In this document: positions 1 to 5,771 of the stretch, one piece after another
Layout: each line of letters opens with the position of its first letter
Numbering within the stretch: position 1 is the first letter of the stretch
Assembly: GCA_025458755.1 (NCBI GenBank)
Contig: JALORT010000155.1
Location: 1-5,952 of the forward strand
Length of the DNA: 5,952 nt
Source of the DNA: Methylotetracoccus sp.
GTDB taxonomy: Bacteria > Pseudomonadota > Gammaproteobacteria > Methylococcales > Methylococcaceae
Direction of reading: 5' to 3'
Made by a program: the position numbers and the translations under genes
The notes under the pieces: model-generated
Database searches by the model: none
Told to the model about the DNA's origin: nothing
What the model saw: only the letters and a program-made list of their open reading frames with translations

Positions 1-27
1 CGACATCCAGATTACGGACTTCAATGA

Positions 28-135
28 GAGGCATGCGGGGGGGCGGAGAAGCCTGCTGACAAAGTCAGTACCACGATACCTTATGAAGGTTTACGCACGT
101 TTTCGGAAGTCTACGGCCGAATTCGTCAGGACTAC
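28..135 (+). other. In-frame upstream extension of ctpA lacking a start codon
   Basis: The ctpA reading frame stays open back to base 28 and encodes IPYEGLRTFSEVYGRIRQDY just before GTG 136. CtpA proteins carry this kind of LRTF-EV-RI--DYVE segment directly before the DPHSAYL region, so these bases are almost certainly part of the gene. There is no ATG, GTG or TTG in frame between 28 and 135, and a TGA at 25-27 closes the frame. The usual hydrophobic signal peptide is absent in all three forward frames of bases 1-60. A run of seven G at 37-43 is a likely place for a one-base insertion or deletion; frames 2 and 3 are both open up to it. Either the gene really is disrupted, or the sequence has a homopolymer error and the true start lies before base 1. 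Confidence 0.7.
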
Positions 136-1293
136 GTGGAGTCCGTTCCCGACGAAAAGCTTCTGGAAGACGCAATACGCGGCATGCTGACCGGCCTCGA
201 TCCGCATTCGGCGTATCTCGATCAGGAGCAGTACAACGAGCTGAAGGTCGGGACGACCGGTCAGTTCGGCGGTCTGGGCATCGAAGTGGGCATGGAAAAC
301 GGGTTCGTCAAGGTGATCGCCCCGATCGACGATACGCCGGCCGCGCTGGCCGGCATCAAGGCGGGAGACCTGATCATTCGCCTCGACGATCGTCCGGTCA
401 AAGGCATGAGTCTGAACGATGCGGTCAAAATGATGCGGGGTGAGCCCGGCAGCGACATCGTGTTGACGGTTGTCCGCGAGGGCGTGGAACAGCCGCTCAA
501 GATCAAGATCACCCGCGACGTGATCCGTGTCAAAAGCGTCAGAAGCCGAATGTTGGAGCCGGGCTACGGTTATGTGCGGATCAGCAGCTTTCAGTCGCAA
601 ACCGGGGACAGTGTGACTGAGGCGATTACCGATCTGAAGAAGAAGGGTGATCTGAGAGGACTCGTGTTGGATCTCCGCAATAATCCGGGCGGTGTGTTGA
701 ACGCTGCCGTTGCGGTCAGCGATGCATTTCTTGACAGCGGTTTGATTGTCTACACCGATGGACGCATCGAGGATGCGAAAATGAAATTCAGCGCGACGCC
801 GAATGATGTATTGAAGGGCGCTCCCATTGTGGTGCTGATCAATGCCGGTTCCGCGTCGGCGTCCGAGATCGTGGCGGGGGCGCTGCAGGACCATAATCGG
901 GCCGTGATCATGGGCGAAAAGACGTTCGGCAAGGGTTCGGTGCAGACGATCATGCCGACCAGTAATGGCGGCGCGGTCAAGCTGACGACAGCTCGGTACT
1001 ACACGCCCTCCGGACGGTCAATACAGGCTGAAGGGATTGTGCCCGATGTGCAGGTTTCCCGGGTTAAGTTGCAGATGGCCGAGAAGTCCGAATTCTCACC
1101 GATCAAGGAAGCCGATCTGGCCAACCATCTCACCAACGAAAAGGCGCCGAAAAGTGACCCCGCAAAATCCGGCGAGGGGAAGGACGACGAAGAGCTTTTG
1201 GCGGTTCAGGATTACCCACTGAATGAGGCACTCAATCTGTTGAAAGGCGTCACCATCATGCGCCAACAGACGCGGGGACTGGCCAAGAAGTAG
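136..1293 (+). CDS. ctpA: S41 C-terminal processing peptidase (CtpA/Prc family), 5' end incomplete
   Basis: A serine protease of family S41 that cleaves near the C-termini of envelope proteins in the periplasm. Counting from the GTG at 136 (385 residues), the order is a helical N-terminal part with GLDPHSAYLD (20-29), a PDZ domain at about 38-118 (GGLGIEVG, AGIKAGDLI), and the protease core at about 140-310. The core contains LVLDLRNNPGG (176-186), GSASASEIVAGALQD (238-252) and TFGKGSVQ (263-270). Ser241 and Lys266 are 25 residues apart, as in the Ser/Lys dyad of this family, and Gln270 sits at Lys+4. The tail DYPLNEALNLLKG (359-371) is typical of gammaproteobacterial CtpA. GTG 136 is the only usable in-frame start after the stop at 25-27, with AGGA at 128-131. 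However, family-like sequence continues upstream in frame, so 136 is probably not the true start. No signal peptide is visible. Family assignment is firm; the 5' end is not. Confidence 0.93.
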   Translation: MESVPDEKLLEDAIRGMLTGLDPHSAYLDQEQYNELKVGTTGQFGGLGIEVGMENGFVKVIAPIDDTPAALAGIKAGDLIIRLDDRPVKGMSLNDAVKMMRGEPGSDIVLTVVREGVEQPLKIKITRDVIRVKSVRSRMLEPGYGYVRISSFQSQTGDSVTEAITDLKKKGDLRGLVLDLRNNPGGVLNAAVAVSDAFLDSGLIVYTDGRIEDAKMKFSATPNDVLKGAPIVVLINAGSASASEIVAGALQDHNRAVIMGEKTFGKGSVQTIMPTSNGGAVKLTTARYYTPSGRSIQAEGIVPDVQVSRVKLQMAEKSEFSPIKEADLANHLTNEKAPKSDPAKSGEGKDDEELLAVQDYPLNEALNLLKGVTIMRQQTRGLAKK

Positions 1294-1444
1294 CTTGAGT
1301 TCTGCCCGTTTTCATGCTCTGCGGCCGATGAATGGAAAATATGAGGCTTGGCGTGCCGCCGCTGCGAGCAGCCGGGCATCTCCAGCTTTCCAAGTTCGCG
1401 TGACGTGTCGCGGGCGGCAAGCCGTTCGGCGTATCCCGCCCCTG

Positions 1445-1490
1445 GTGGTTTCGCGAGCCGAGTGGCTGGGCCAGGACGTCGCGGAACCAC
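1445..1490. repeat. Near-perfect 12-bp inverted repeat (hairpin)
   Basis: GTGGTTTCGCGA at 1445-1456 pairs with TCGCGGAACCAC at 1479-1490. As RNA this is eleven Watson-Crick pairs plus one G-U wobble (1451 with 1484), with a 22-base loop. The loop itself can form TGGC-TGG-GCCA (1463-1473). No T-run follows, so it is not an ordinary intrinsic terminator. It is the longest hairpin I found in the intergenic region. Confidence 0.75.
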
Positions 1491-1701
1491 GGAGGGGTTG
1501 CACATCCCAGGTGCCAGGTACCATGCCGGCCCCGCCGTTCCTGCTCTTCCACTCAGAAACGGGAAGAACCTGCGGCAGCGCCTGGATTGCAGGCTTCTAA
1601 CGCGGGGCGGCCGTCATCGCCATGAGGGTGTTGAAGCTCCCTTGGGTCGCCGCGATGGAACCATACCGTCATTCATTGCAAAGTTCTGTGAGTCCGTCTC
1701 A

Positions 1702-1723
1702 GCCGTAATTCCCGGCGTTTTTT
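1702..1723 (+). terminator. Weak intrinsic terminator candidate
   Basis: GCCG (1702-1705) pairs with CGGC (1713-1716) around a seven-base loop, followed by one G and then six T (1718-1723). The stem has only four pairs, weaker than typical intrinsic terminators. Its position would end a transcript running from ctpA or from a non-coding RNA in the gap, before the lipid-transport operon. Confidence 0.25.
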
Positions 1724-1750
1724 GATCGACCTGGCGGAGAGCGCGAGAAT
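1722..1750 (+). promoter_or_regulatory. Weak sigma70-like promoter candidate before the mla-type operon
   Basis: TTGATC (1722-1727) and GAGAAT (1745-1750) are separated by 17 bases and match 8 of 12 consensus positions of the -35 and -10 elements. The -10 lacks its first T. It would give a leader of about 250 bases before the permease gene. Such matches occur by chance, and other sites in the gap are possible. Confidence 0.15.
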
Positions 1751-2009
1751 CATCGCGCCATTCGAGACGGTCTGCCGGCTCGTTTGGACAATCCCCAAGC
1801 GCTTTGGCAGAATCGAGACATGGTGCGGTCGGTCAGGCGATGCACCTTCGTCCGGGGTGCAGAGGTCGTGCTGCTTTACTCTCCATGTGTTTCGATCGAA
1901 GTCGGCGGGCGGTATCTGAAGTACGGGCTGTGATCCCGTCCCTGCAGCGGCAGAATTCGAGGTCGTCGTGTGGCTGTTTCGGGTTTGACGCCATAGTGAG
2001 TTCAGAAGT

Positions 2010-3140
2010 ATGAGTGCTGCGACACTGGACTCCCGACGGCTCGGCAACGGTGTCTTCCAGGTTGATTTCGGCGGCAACTGGACGGTCGGTGCCGCACTGC
2101 CCGATCTGTCCGCAGCGCTGCGGGAGATGGGATCATCGGAGCAGATCGGCGGCGTACGCGTGTCCGCGACGAAACTCGGTGCTTGGGACAGCCGCTTCCT
2201 TGCTCAGCTGACCCATATCATCGATCATGGCCGCCAACAGGGCATCGAAGTCGATACGACCGGTCTGCCCGGCCATGTGCAGGAACTGCTGCGCCTTGCC
2301 TATGCGGTTCCGGAACGGGCGGGGGCACGGCGCGGCGAGAGCCGGACGCCCCTCTTGGCCCAATTCGGCGCGAACTTTCTGGCGCTCTTGGACGACAGCA
2401 GGGCATTCGTGGAATTCGTCGGCCTCGGGACGCTCAGTGTCGGCAGGTTGCTGACCGGCAGGGCGCGCTTCCGCCGGGTCGATCTGCTCCAGATCGTGCA
2501 GGAGTGCGGCGCGATGGCGCTGCCGATCGTGTCGCTGATCAGTTTGCTGGTCGGTTTGATTCTGGCGTTCGTGGGTGCGGTACAACTGCAGATGTTCGGG
2601 GCGCAGATTTATATCGCCAGTCTGGTCGGCCTCGGGATGGCGCGCGAGATGGGTGCGCTGATGACGGCGATCATCGTCGCCGGACGGACGGGCGCCGCGT
2701 TTGCCGCCCAGTTGGGAACGATGAACGTTAATCAGGAGATCGATGCGTTCAAAGTGATGGGTGTTTCCACGTTCGACTTCCTGGTACTGCCGAGAATGCT
2801 CGCACTGATCACCATGATGCCGATTCTCTGCCTGTATGCCATCCTGATGGGCATTGTCGGCGGTGCGATTGTGGCCGTCAGCTTTTTCGACATTTCGTTG
2901 ATGGAATACCTGAACGAGACGCAGCGGGTCGTGCGTCTCAGGCATTTCATCATCGGCCTGGGCAAAGGCGCAATGTTCGGCGTGCTGATCGCCATCGCCG
3001 GGTGCCTGCGCGGTTTGCAGTGCGGCCAAAGCGCTGCCGCGGTCGGATCGGCGGCCACCTCGGCGGTGGTCACCAGCATCGTGTTGATCGTGGTGTCGGA
3101 CGCACTGGTGACGCTGGTTCTGAACCGCTTGCATTTGTGA
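2010..3140 (+). CDS. mlaE: MlaE-family lipid ABC transporter permease with fused N-terminal STAS domain
   Basis: Inner-membrane permease of an MCE-type lipid transporter (MlaE/YrbE family), 376 residues. E. coli MlaE is about 260, and the extra length is an N-terminal domain. Residues 10-100 look like a STAS domain related to MlaB: GNWTVGAALPDL (22-33), then AWDSRFL (58-64), where Asp60-Ser61 occupies the place of the conserved Asp-Ser/Thr of STAS proteins. The permease core runs from about 135 to 376. It has hydrophobic segments near 170-195, 215-232, 258-292, 314-334 and 350-371, the family motif REMGALMTAIIVAGRTGAAF (212-231), and GLQCGQSAAAVG (335-346). ATG 2010 is chosen because the STAS fold begins soon after; the ribosome site is poor (TTCAGAAGT). 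The stop TGA overlaps the GTG of the ATPase gene by four bases, suggesting coupled translation. The fusion means no separate mlaB gene is needed. Confidence 0.93.
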   Translation: MSAATLDSRRLGNGVFQVDFGGNWTVGAALPDLSAALREMGSSEQIGGVRVSATKLGAWDSRFLAQLTHIIDHGRQQGIEVDTTGLPGHVQELLRLAYAVPERAGARRGESRTPLLAQFGANFLALLDDSRAFVEFVGLGTLSVGRLLTGRARFRRVDLLQIVQECGAMALPIVSLISLLVGLILAFVGAVQLQMFGAQIYIASLVGLGMAREMGALMTAIIVAGRTGAAFAAQLGTMNVNQEIDAFKVMGVSTFDFLVLPRMLALITMMPILCLYAILMGIVGGAIVAVSFFDISLMEYLNETQRVVRLRHFIIGLGKGAMFGVLIAIAGCLRGLQCGQSAAAVGSAATSAVVTSIVLIVVSDALVTLVLNRLHL

Positions 3141-3952
3141 CCCTGGAGCGAGCTGACGCCGGCGCGGACGAGGTCATTCGGGTGCAGGACCTGACGATGG
3201 CCTTTGGCAGTTTCGTCATTCAACGCGGCCTGAGTTTCACGGTTAGGCGCGGGGAGATTTTCATCGTGATGGGGGCCAGCGGTTCCGGCAAGAGCACGCT
3301 GCTTCGGCATATGATCGGTCTACAGCGGCCGGCTCAGGGTGAGGTGCTTTACGGCGCGACGAGTTTGTGGCGGGCGAACCCTGCAAAACGCGAGCGTTTG
3401 CTGCGCAGGACTGGAGTTTTGTTTCAATCGGGCGCGCTGTGGAGTTCGATGACCTTGGCGGAAAACGTGAGTCTCCCACTTGGCGAGTTCACGCGGTTGA
3501 ACACTCGGGAGATCCGGGAAATTGCGTCGTTGAAGCTGGCACTGGTGGGGCTTGCCGGGTTTGAGGATTACTATCCTTCGGAAATCAGCGGGGGAATGCA
3601 AAAGCGGGCGGGATTGGCCCGGGCGATGGCACTCGATCCGGAGATCCTGTTTTTTGACGAGCCGTCCGCGGGCCTGGATCCGATCAGTGCGAAACTGCTG
3701 GATGACTTGATCTTGAGCCTGCGCGATAGTCTCGGTGCGACGGTGATCGTCGTCACGCATGAATTGGCCAGCATCTTTGAGATCGGCGACAACTCGATTT
3801 TCCTCGACCCCGAGATGAAAACGATGACCGCGTCCGGCGCCCCGAAGCGGTTGCTGGCGGAGTCGGATGATCCCGCGCTGCTGAATTTCCTGACCCGGGG
3901 TAACGCCGCGGGACGTCAGCGTGCTGCGGGCGGGGCAACGAGATTGGCATGA
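3137..3952 (+). CDS. mlaF: MlaF-family ATP-binding protein of lipid ABC transporter
   Basis: Cytoplasmic ATPase that powers the permease encoded just upstream. With a GTG start at 3137 it is 271 residues, close to E. coli MlaF. All ABC motifs are present: Walker A GASGSGKST (46-54), Q-loop Gln97, signature SGGMQKR (151-157), Walker B ILFFDEP (170-176) with Asp174 and Glu175, D-loop SAGLD (177-181) and H-loop His208. The frame is open further back to an ATG at 3002, but that part lies inside the permease gene in another frame and its translation is Arg/Gly-rich and unlike the family. GTG 3137 gives the GTGA overlap and places the ABC fold (VIRVQDLTMAFG, 13-24) after a short leader. GTG 3182 and ATG 3197 would cut into the fold. 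The last 20 residues are a low-complexity Ala/Gly/Arg tail. The stop overlaps the next start as ATGA. Confidence 0.95.
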   Translation: MTLERADAGADEVIRVQDLTMAFGSFVIQRGLSFTVRRGEIFIVMGASGSGKSTLLRHMIGLQRPAQGEVLYGATSLWRANPAKRERLLRRTGVLFQSGALWSSMTLAENVSLPLGEFTRLNTREIREIASLKLALVGLAGFEDYYPSEISGGMQKRAGLARAMALDPEILFFDEPSAGLDPISAKLLDDLILSLRDSLGATVIVVTHELASIFEIGDNSIFLDPEMKTMTASGAPKRLLAESDDPALLNFLTRGNAAGRQRAAGGATRLA

Positions 3953-4968
3953 CCAAGCCCATCAGCCCGATGGCGATCGGCGGGTTTGTGCTGGGTGGAT
4001 TGTGTCTGCTGGTCGGCGGCATCCTTTGGTTCGGCGGCAAGAACTACTTCCAGCCGAAAGTCCACTTCGTGGTCTATTTCGACTCGTCGCTGAATGGGCT
4101 GATGGTCGGTGCGCCGGTGTCGGTGCAGGGCGTTCAGGTCGGCAGCGTCAAGAAGATCGACATCATGCTGGACCGCGAGACGCTGACGGTGCTGAAGCCG
4201 GTGGTACTCGAAGTGGACCAGGCCACGTTGCGGGACCTTCAGGCCGAGAAGATGAGCATCGGCTTTGGACGCGAGCGGCAGGTGCAAACACTCAGGAAAC
4301 TGATCGATGCCGGCTTGCGTGCCCGGCTGGAGCTGCAGAGTCTGCTGACCGGGCGGCTGTACGTCGAACTCAGTTTCTACCCGGGAGAACCCTCGCACTT
4401 GGTCGGAAAGGATTACGAAGGACATCTCGAGATCCCGAGTATGCCCACGAGGACCGATGAGTTGCGGAATACATTGGAAGACTTGGTGCGTCAGTACCGC
4501 AAGATTCCCGTCGACAAGATCGTGCATGACTTCACGGTCACGATGAGTAATGTTCGGGATTTCACTTCATCGGATGATCTGAAAGAGGCACGCCGAGAGC
4601 TGGCGCAGGCACTGGGGAACGCGCGTGAGTTGCTGGACCGGCTCAACCGGAAAGTCGATCCGCTGGCCGCGACATTCCAGGTCACGGCCGATGAAATCAA
4701 GGGGCTGGTGAAAGACTTCCGCAGTGAGGTGAAGCCGCTCGCCAGGACCACCGAAACCGCGCTTGCGACGGCGCAGCGGGCGCTGATTACAGCCGATGGG
4801 GCGATGCAGAAGCTGGAGGGGGCGTTGGAATCTGCGGAATCGTTCACCGCACCGGATTCCAGTCTGGATCAGGCTATCGTGGAACTACGCGCCACGTCGC
4901 GGGCAGTGCGGGATTTGGCGGAGTCCCTGGAACGCAACCCGAATTCCTTGCTCTTCGGCAGACCGTAG
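3949..4968 (+). CDS. mlaD: MlaD-like MCE-domain protein with long helical C-terminus
   Basis: Substrate-binding MCE component, anchored in the inner membrane and facing the periplasm. Of 339 residues, 8-30 form one membrane segment (MAIGGFVLGGLCLLVGGI). The MCE domain starts near 36 (VHFVVYFDSSLNGLMVGAPV), continues with VSVQGVQVGSVKKI (57-70), and extends into a second stretch ending LLTGRLYVELSFYPG (132-146). From about 167 to 330 the protein is charged and Ala/Leu-rich without strong hydrophobic runs, consistent with long amphipathic helices or coiled coil. E. coli MlaD is only about 183 residues, so the tail is the main difference and is more like PqiB-type or mycobacterial Mce proteins, where helices form a tube. 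The end, LAESLERNPNSLLFGRP, resembles C-termini of PqiB-like MCE proteins. Only one MCE domain is visible. ATG 3949 overlaps the ATPase stop by four bases; MCE proteins of this family assemble as hexamers. Confidence 0.92.
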   Translation: MTKPISPMAIGGFVLGGLCLLVGGILWFGGKNYFQPKVHFVVYFDSSLNGLMVGAPVSVQGVQVGSVKKIDIMLDRETLTVLKPVVLEVDQATLRDLQAEKMSIGFGRERQVQTLRKLIDAGLRARLELQSLLTGRLYVELSFYPGEPSHLVGKDYEGHLEIPSMPTRTDELRNTLEDLVRQYRKIPVDKIVHDFTVTMSNVRDFTSSDDLKEARRELAQALGNARELLDRLNRKVDPLAATFQVTADEIKGLVKDFRSEVKPLARTTETALATAQRALITADGAMQKLEGALESAESFTAPDSSLDQAIVELRATSRAVRDLAESLERNPNSLLFGRP

Positions 4969-4985
4969 CGGGTGGGTGCGTACCG

Positions 4986-5624
4986 ATGAGACGACTGATT
5001 GCCCGCTGGCTCGCCGGCACATTCCTTGCGCTGACGCTGCTAGCCCTGGGTGCCTGCGCAAGAGTCCGGCCTCCGCCCGAGCTATTCCTGCTGGAGCCCT
5101 TGGCACCGAACCTTTCGAGCGTATCGGCAGATCGAGTGCGGTCGCCGGTTGTTGGTGTAGGGCCGATTCGTTTTCCGCGTTACCTGGAGCGGGCACAGAT
5201 CATCATCGCAAAGACGGGGGGCTGGGTGGTGCCGCAGGATGATCAGCGGTGGGCGGAGAGTCTCGGAGACAATTTTTCACGGGTGCTGGCGGAAGATCTC
5301 GCCGCACGTGTTCCGACCGACCGGATTCTGATGCATCCGTGGCCGCGGACGGAAGTCCCCGATTTCAAGGTGACGCTGCGCGTGAACGAATTCCATCTGA
5401 CGGAAACCGGGCTGGCGAAACTGAATGTGCGCTGGGAGCTGTTCGGCAAGAGCGGACTCCTGGTATCCAAAAAGACCGTTCAGCAGATTTCGGCGAGGGA
5501 TCCAGGTGTCGCCGCCGGTGTCACTGCGATGAGCAAGACCGTCGATGCTCTCAGCCAAGAAATCGCAGCGTCTATCCGCGCGTTCTGGGCTATGAACGGT
5601 GCGGCCGCTTCCGCGACGCGCTGA
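4986..5624 (+). CDS. pqiC: PqiC-type ABC transport auxiliary lipoprotein
   Basis: Predicted outer-membrane lipoprotein of the PqiC (YmbA) / ABC_trans_aux family, 212 residues. Residues 1-23 are a lipoprotein signal peptide with positive start MRRLIARW and hydrophobic core; the lipobox is LGAC with Cys24. Residue +2 is Ala, not Asp, which favours outer-membrane sorting in gammaproteobacteria. The domain has the expected early VVGVGPIRFPRYLERAQII (55-73) and the family block RWAESLGDNFSRVLAEDL (88-105), followed by beta-rich sequence (VTLRVNEFHL, 129-138) and a helical end. In E. coli PqiC works with the MCE protein PqiB; here the partner is presumably the MCE protein encoded 17 bases upstream. 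ATG 4986 is the only start that gives a complete signal peptide. The ribosome site is weak (GGGTGGG about ten bases upstream). It is the last gene of the operon. Confidence 0.9.
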   Translation: MRRLIARWLAGTFLALTLLALGACARVRPPPELFLLEPLAPNLSSVSADRVRSPVVGVGPIRFPRYLERAQIIIAKTGGWVVPQDDQRWAESLGDNFSRVLAEDLAARVPTDRILMHPWPRTEVPDFKVTLRVNEFHLTETGLAKLNVRWELFGKSGLLVSKKTVQQISARDPGVAAGVTAMSKTVDALSQEIAASIRAFWAMNGAAASATR

Positions 5625-5712
5625 AAAGTCCGCTCACTGACCCCATCAGTCCGATGGTGGGGAGCTTGATCTTCAGCACGTCCAGCCCGGTGTGATGCCC
5701 GTAGCGACGCAT
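5590..5712 (-). CDS. Possible small reverse-strand ORF, 40 aa, unknown
   Basis: On the reverse strand an ATG at 5712 opens a 40-codon frame ending in TAG at 5590-5592. It overlaps the last 35 bases of pqiC tail to tail. It reads MRRYGHHTGLDVLKIKLPTI, then GLMGSVSGLFSAS and a basic end RKRPHRS. The composition is balanced and protein-like, most third codon positions are G or C, and the middle is mildly hydrophobic between basic ends. An in-frame TGA directly precedes the ATG, and GGA nine bases upstream is only a weak ribosome site. I recognise no family. It may be chance, a remnant of a larger gene, or a real small protein. Confidence 0.18.
   Translation of the reverse strand: MRRYGHHTGLDVLKIKLPTIGLMGSVSGLFSASRKRPHRS
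5636..5660. terminator. Hairpin pair just after pqiC, possible operon end
   Basis: Two mutually exclusive hairpins lie 11-16 bases after the pqiC stop. ACTGA (5636-5640) pairs with TCAGT (5646-5650) around CCCCA. Alternatively CCCCATC (5641-5647) pairs with GATGG and GG (5653-5657, 5659-5660) with one bulged T and a five-base loop. No T-run follows, so if this ends transcription it would not be a classical intrinsic terminator. The same bases encode part of the small reverse ORF at 5590-5712. Confidence 0.2.
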
Positions 5713-5742
5713 TCAGCGTCCGGGCGGGCGGCCCCCCGGCGC

Positions 5743-5771
5743 TTTAGCGGCGGGTGCAACGTGTGTATCAT
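5743..5771 (+). promoter_or_regulatory. Possible promoter for the Anbu-like gene
   Basis: TATCAT at 5766-5771 matches five of six bases of the -10 consensus. Seventeen bases upstream, TTTAGC (5743-5748) is a poor -35 with three matches. Transcription would start near 5778 and leave a leader of roughly 85 bases before the ATG at 5864. The match is suggestive only. Confidence 0.25.

Larger units (their letters stand above)
1345..1723 (+). ncRNA. Candidate structured RNA downstream of ctpA (speculative)
   Basis: A chain of complementary segments can be read by eye. GGCTT and GCCGCC (1345-1349, 1355-1360) pair with GGCGGCAAGCC (1413-1423), enclosing GCTG-CGAG-CAGC (1361-1372) and CGCG/CGCG (1397-1400 with 1409-1412). 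These inner hairpins directly abut the closing stem, as in a three-way junction. Further on are the 12-pair hairpin at 1445-1490, TCTTCC/GGAAGA (1545-1550 with 1562-1567), CCTGC/GCAGG (1569-1573 with 1589-1593), CATCGC/GCGATG (1615-1620 with 1652-1657), and a short hairpin followed by six T at 1702-1723. It matches no RNA family I know: I looked for conserved parts of tmRNA, RNase P RNA, SRP RNA, 6S RNA and the cobalamin riboswitch. GC-rich DNA yields short stems by chance, so confidence is low. It could equally be the 3' untranslated part of the ctpA transcript. Confidence 0.2.
1294..2009. other. Long intergenic region without a convincing protein gene
   Basis: This stretch separates the protease gene from the lipid-transport operon. 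Short open frames exist on both strands (for example 1295-1600, 1348-1725 and 1722-1919 forward, 1673-2077 reverse). Their translations are rich in Arg, Ser, Pro and Cys, show no recognisable domain and have no good ribosome site. I therefore treat them as chance. What the region does show is many short complementary segments, a 12-pair hairpin, a weak terminator-like hairpin and a weak promoter-like pair, each listed separately. It should also contain the promoter of the operon starting at 2010, since nothing else upstream would drive that operon except read-through from ctpA. A decayed gene that can no longer be recognised is also possible. Confidence 0.6.

Noticed and set aside
91..894. Long reverse-strand open frame of 267 codons inside ctpA
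   Set aside because: It lies opposite a gene with intact catalytic motifs; its translation is rich in His, Arg, Asp and Gln, as expected for an antisense shadow of GC-rich coding DNA.
1295..1919. Small forward open frames in the long gap (1295-1600, 1348-1725, 1722-1919)
   Set aside because: They overlap each other in different frames, lack ribosome sites and domains, and have compositions typical of random GC-rich translation.
1985..2012. TTGACG with a GTATGA 17 bases on, as a promoter
   Set aside because: The -10 would overlap the permease start codon, leaving no room for transcription to begin before the ATG.
1673..2077. Reverse-strand 134-codon frame before the permease
   Set aside because: It runs into the start of the permease gene on the other strand and shows no motif, signal peptide or hydrophobic pattern.
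2133..3134. Reverse-strand open frame of 333 codons opposite the permease gene
   Set aside because: The product is dominated by His, Gln, Arg and Asp without domains, the mirror of a membrane protein gene. No promoter or ribosome site supports it.
3002..3136. Upstream extension of the ATPase gene to an ATG at 3002
   Set aside because: The extra 45 residues overlap the permease gene in another frame and are Arg/Gly/His-rich, unlike any ABC ATPase N-terminus. The GTG at 3137 with its stop overlap explains the start better.
5706..5740. GACGC/GCGTC and CCGGG/CCCGG hairpins as a terminator
   Set aside because: Stems are only five pairs, in very GC-rich sequence, and no T-run follows.
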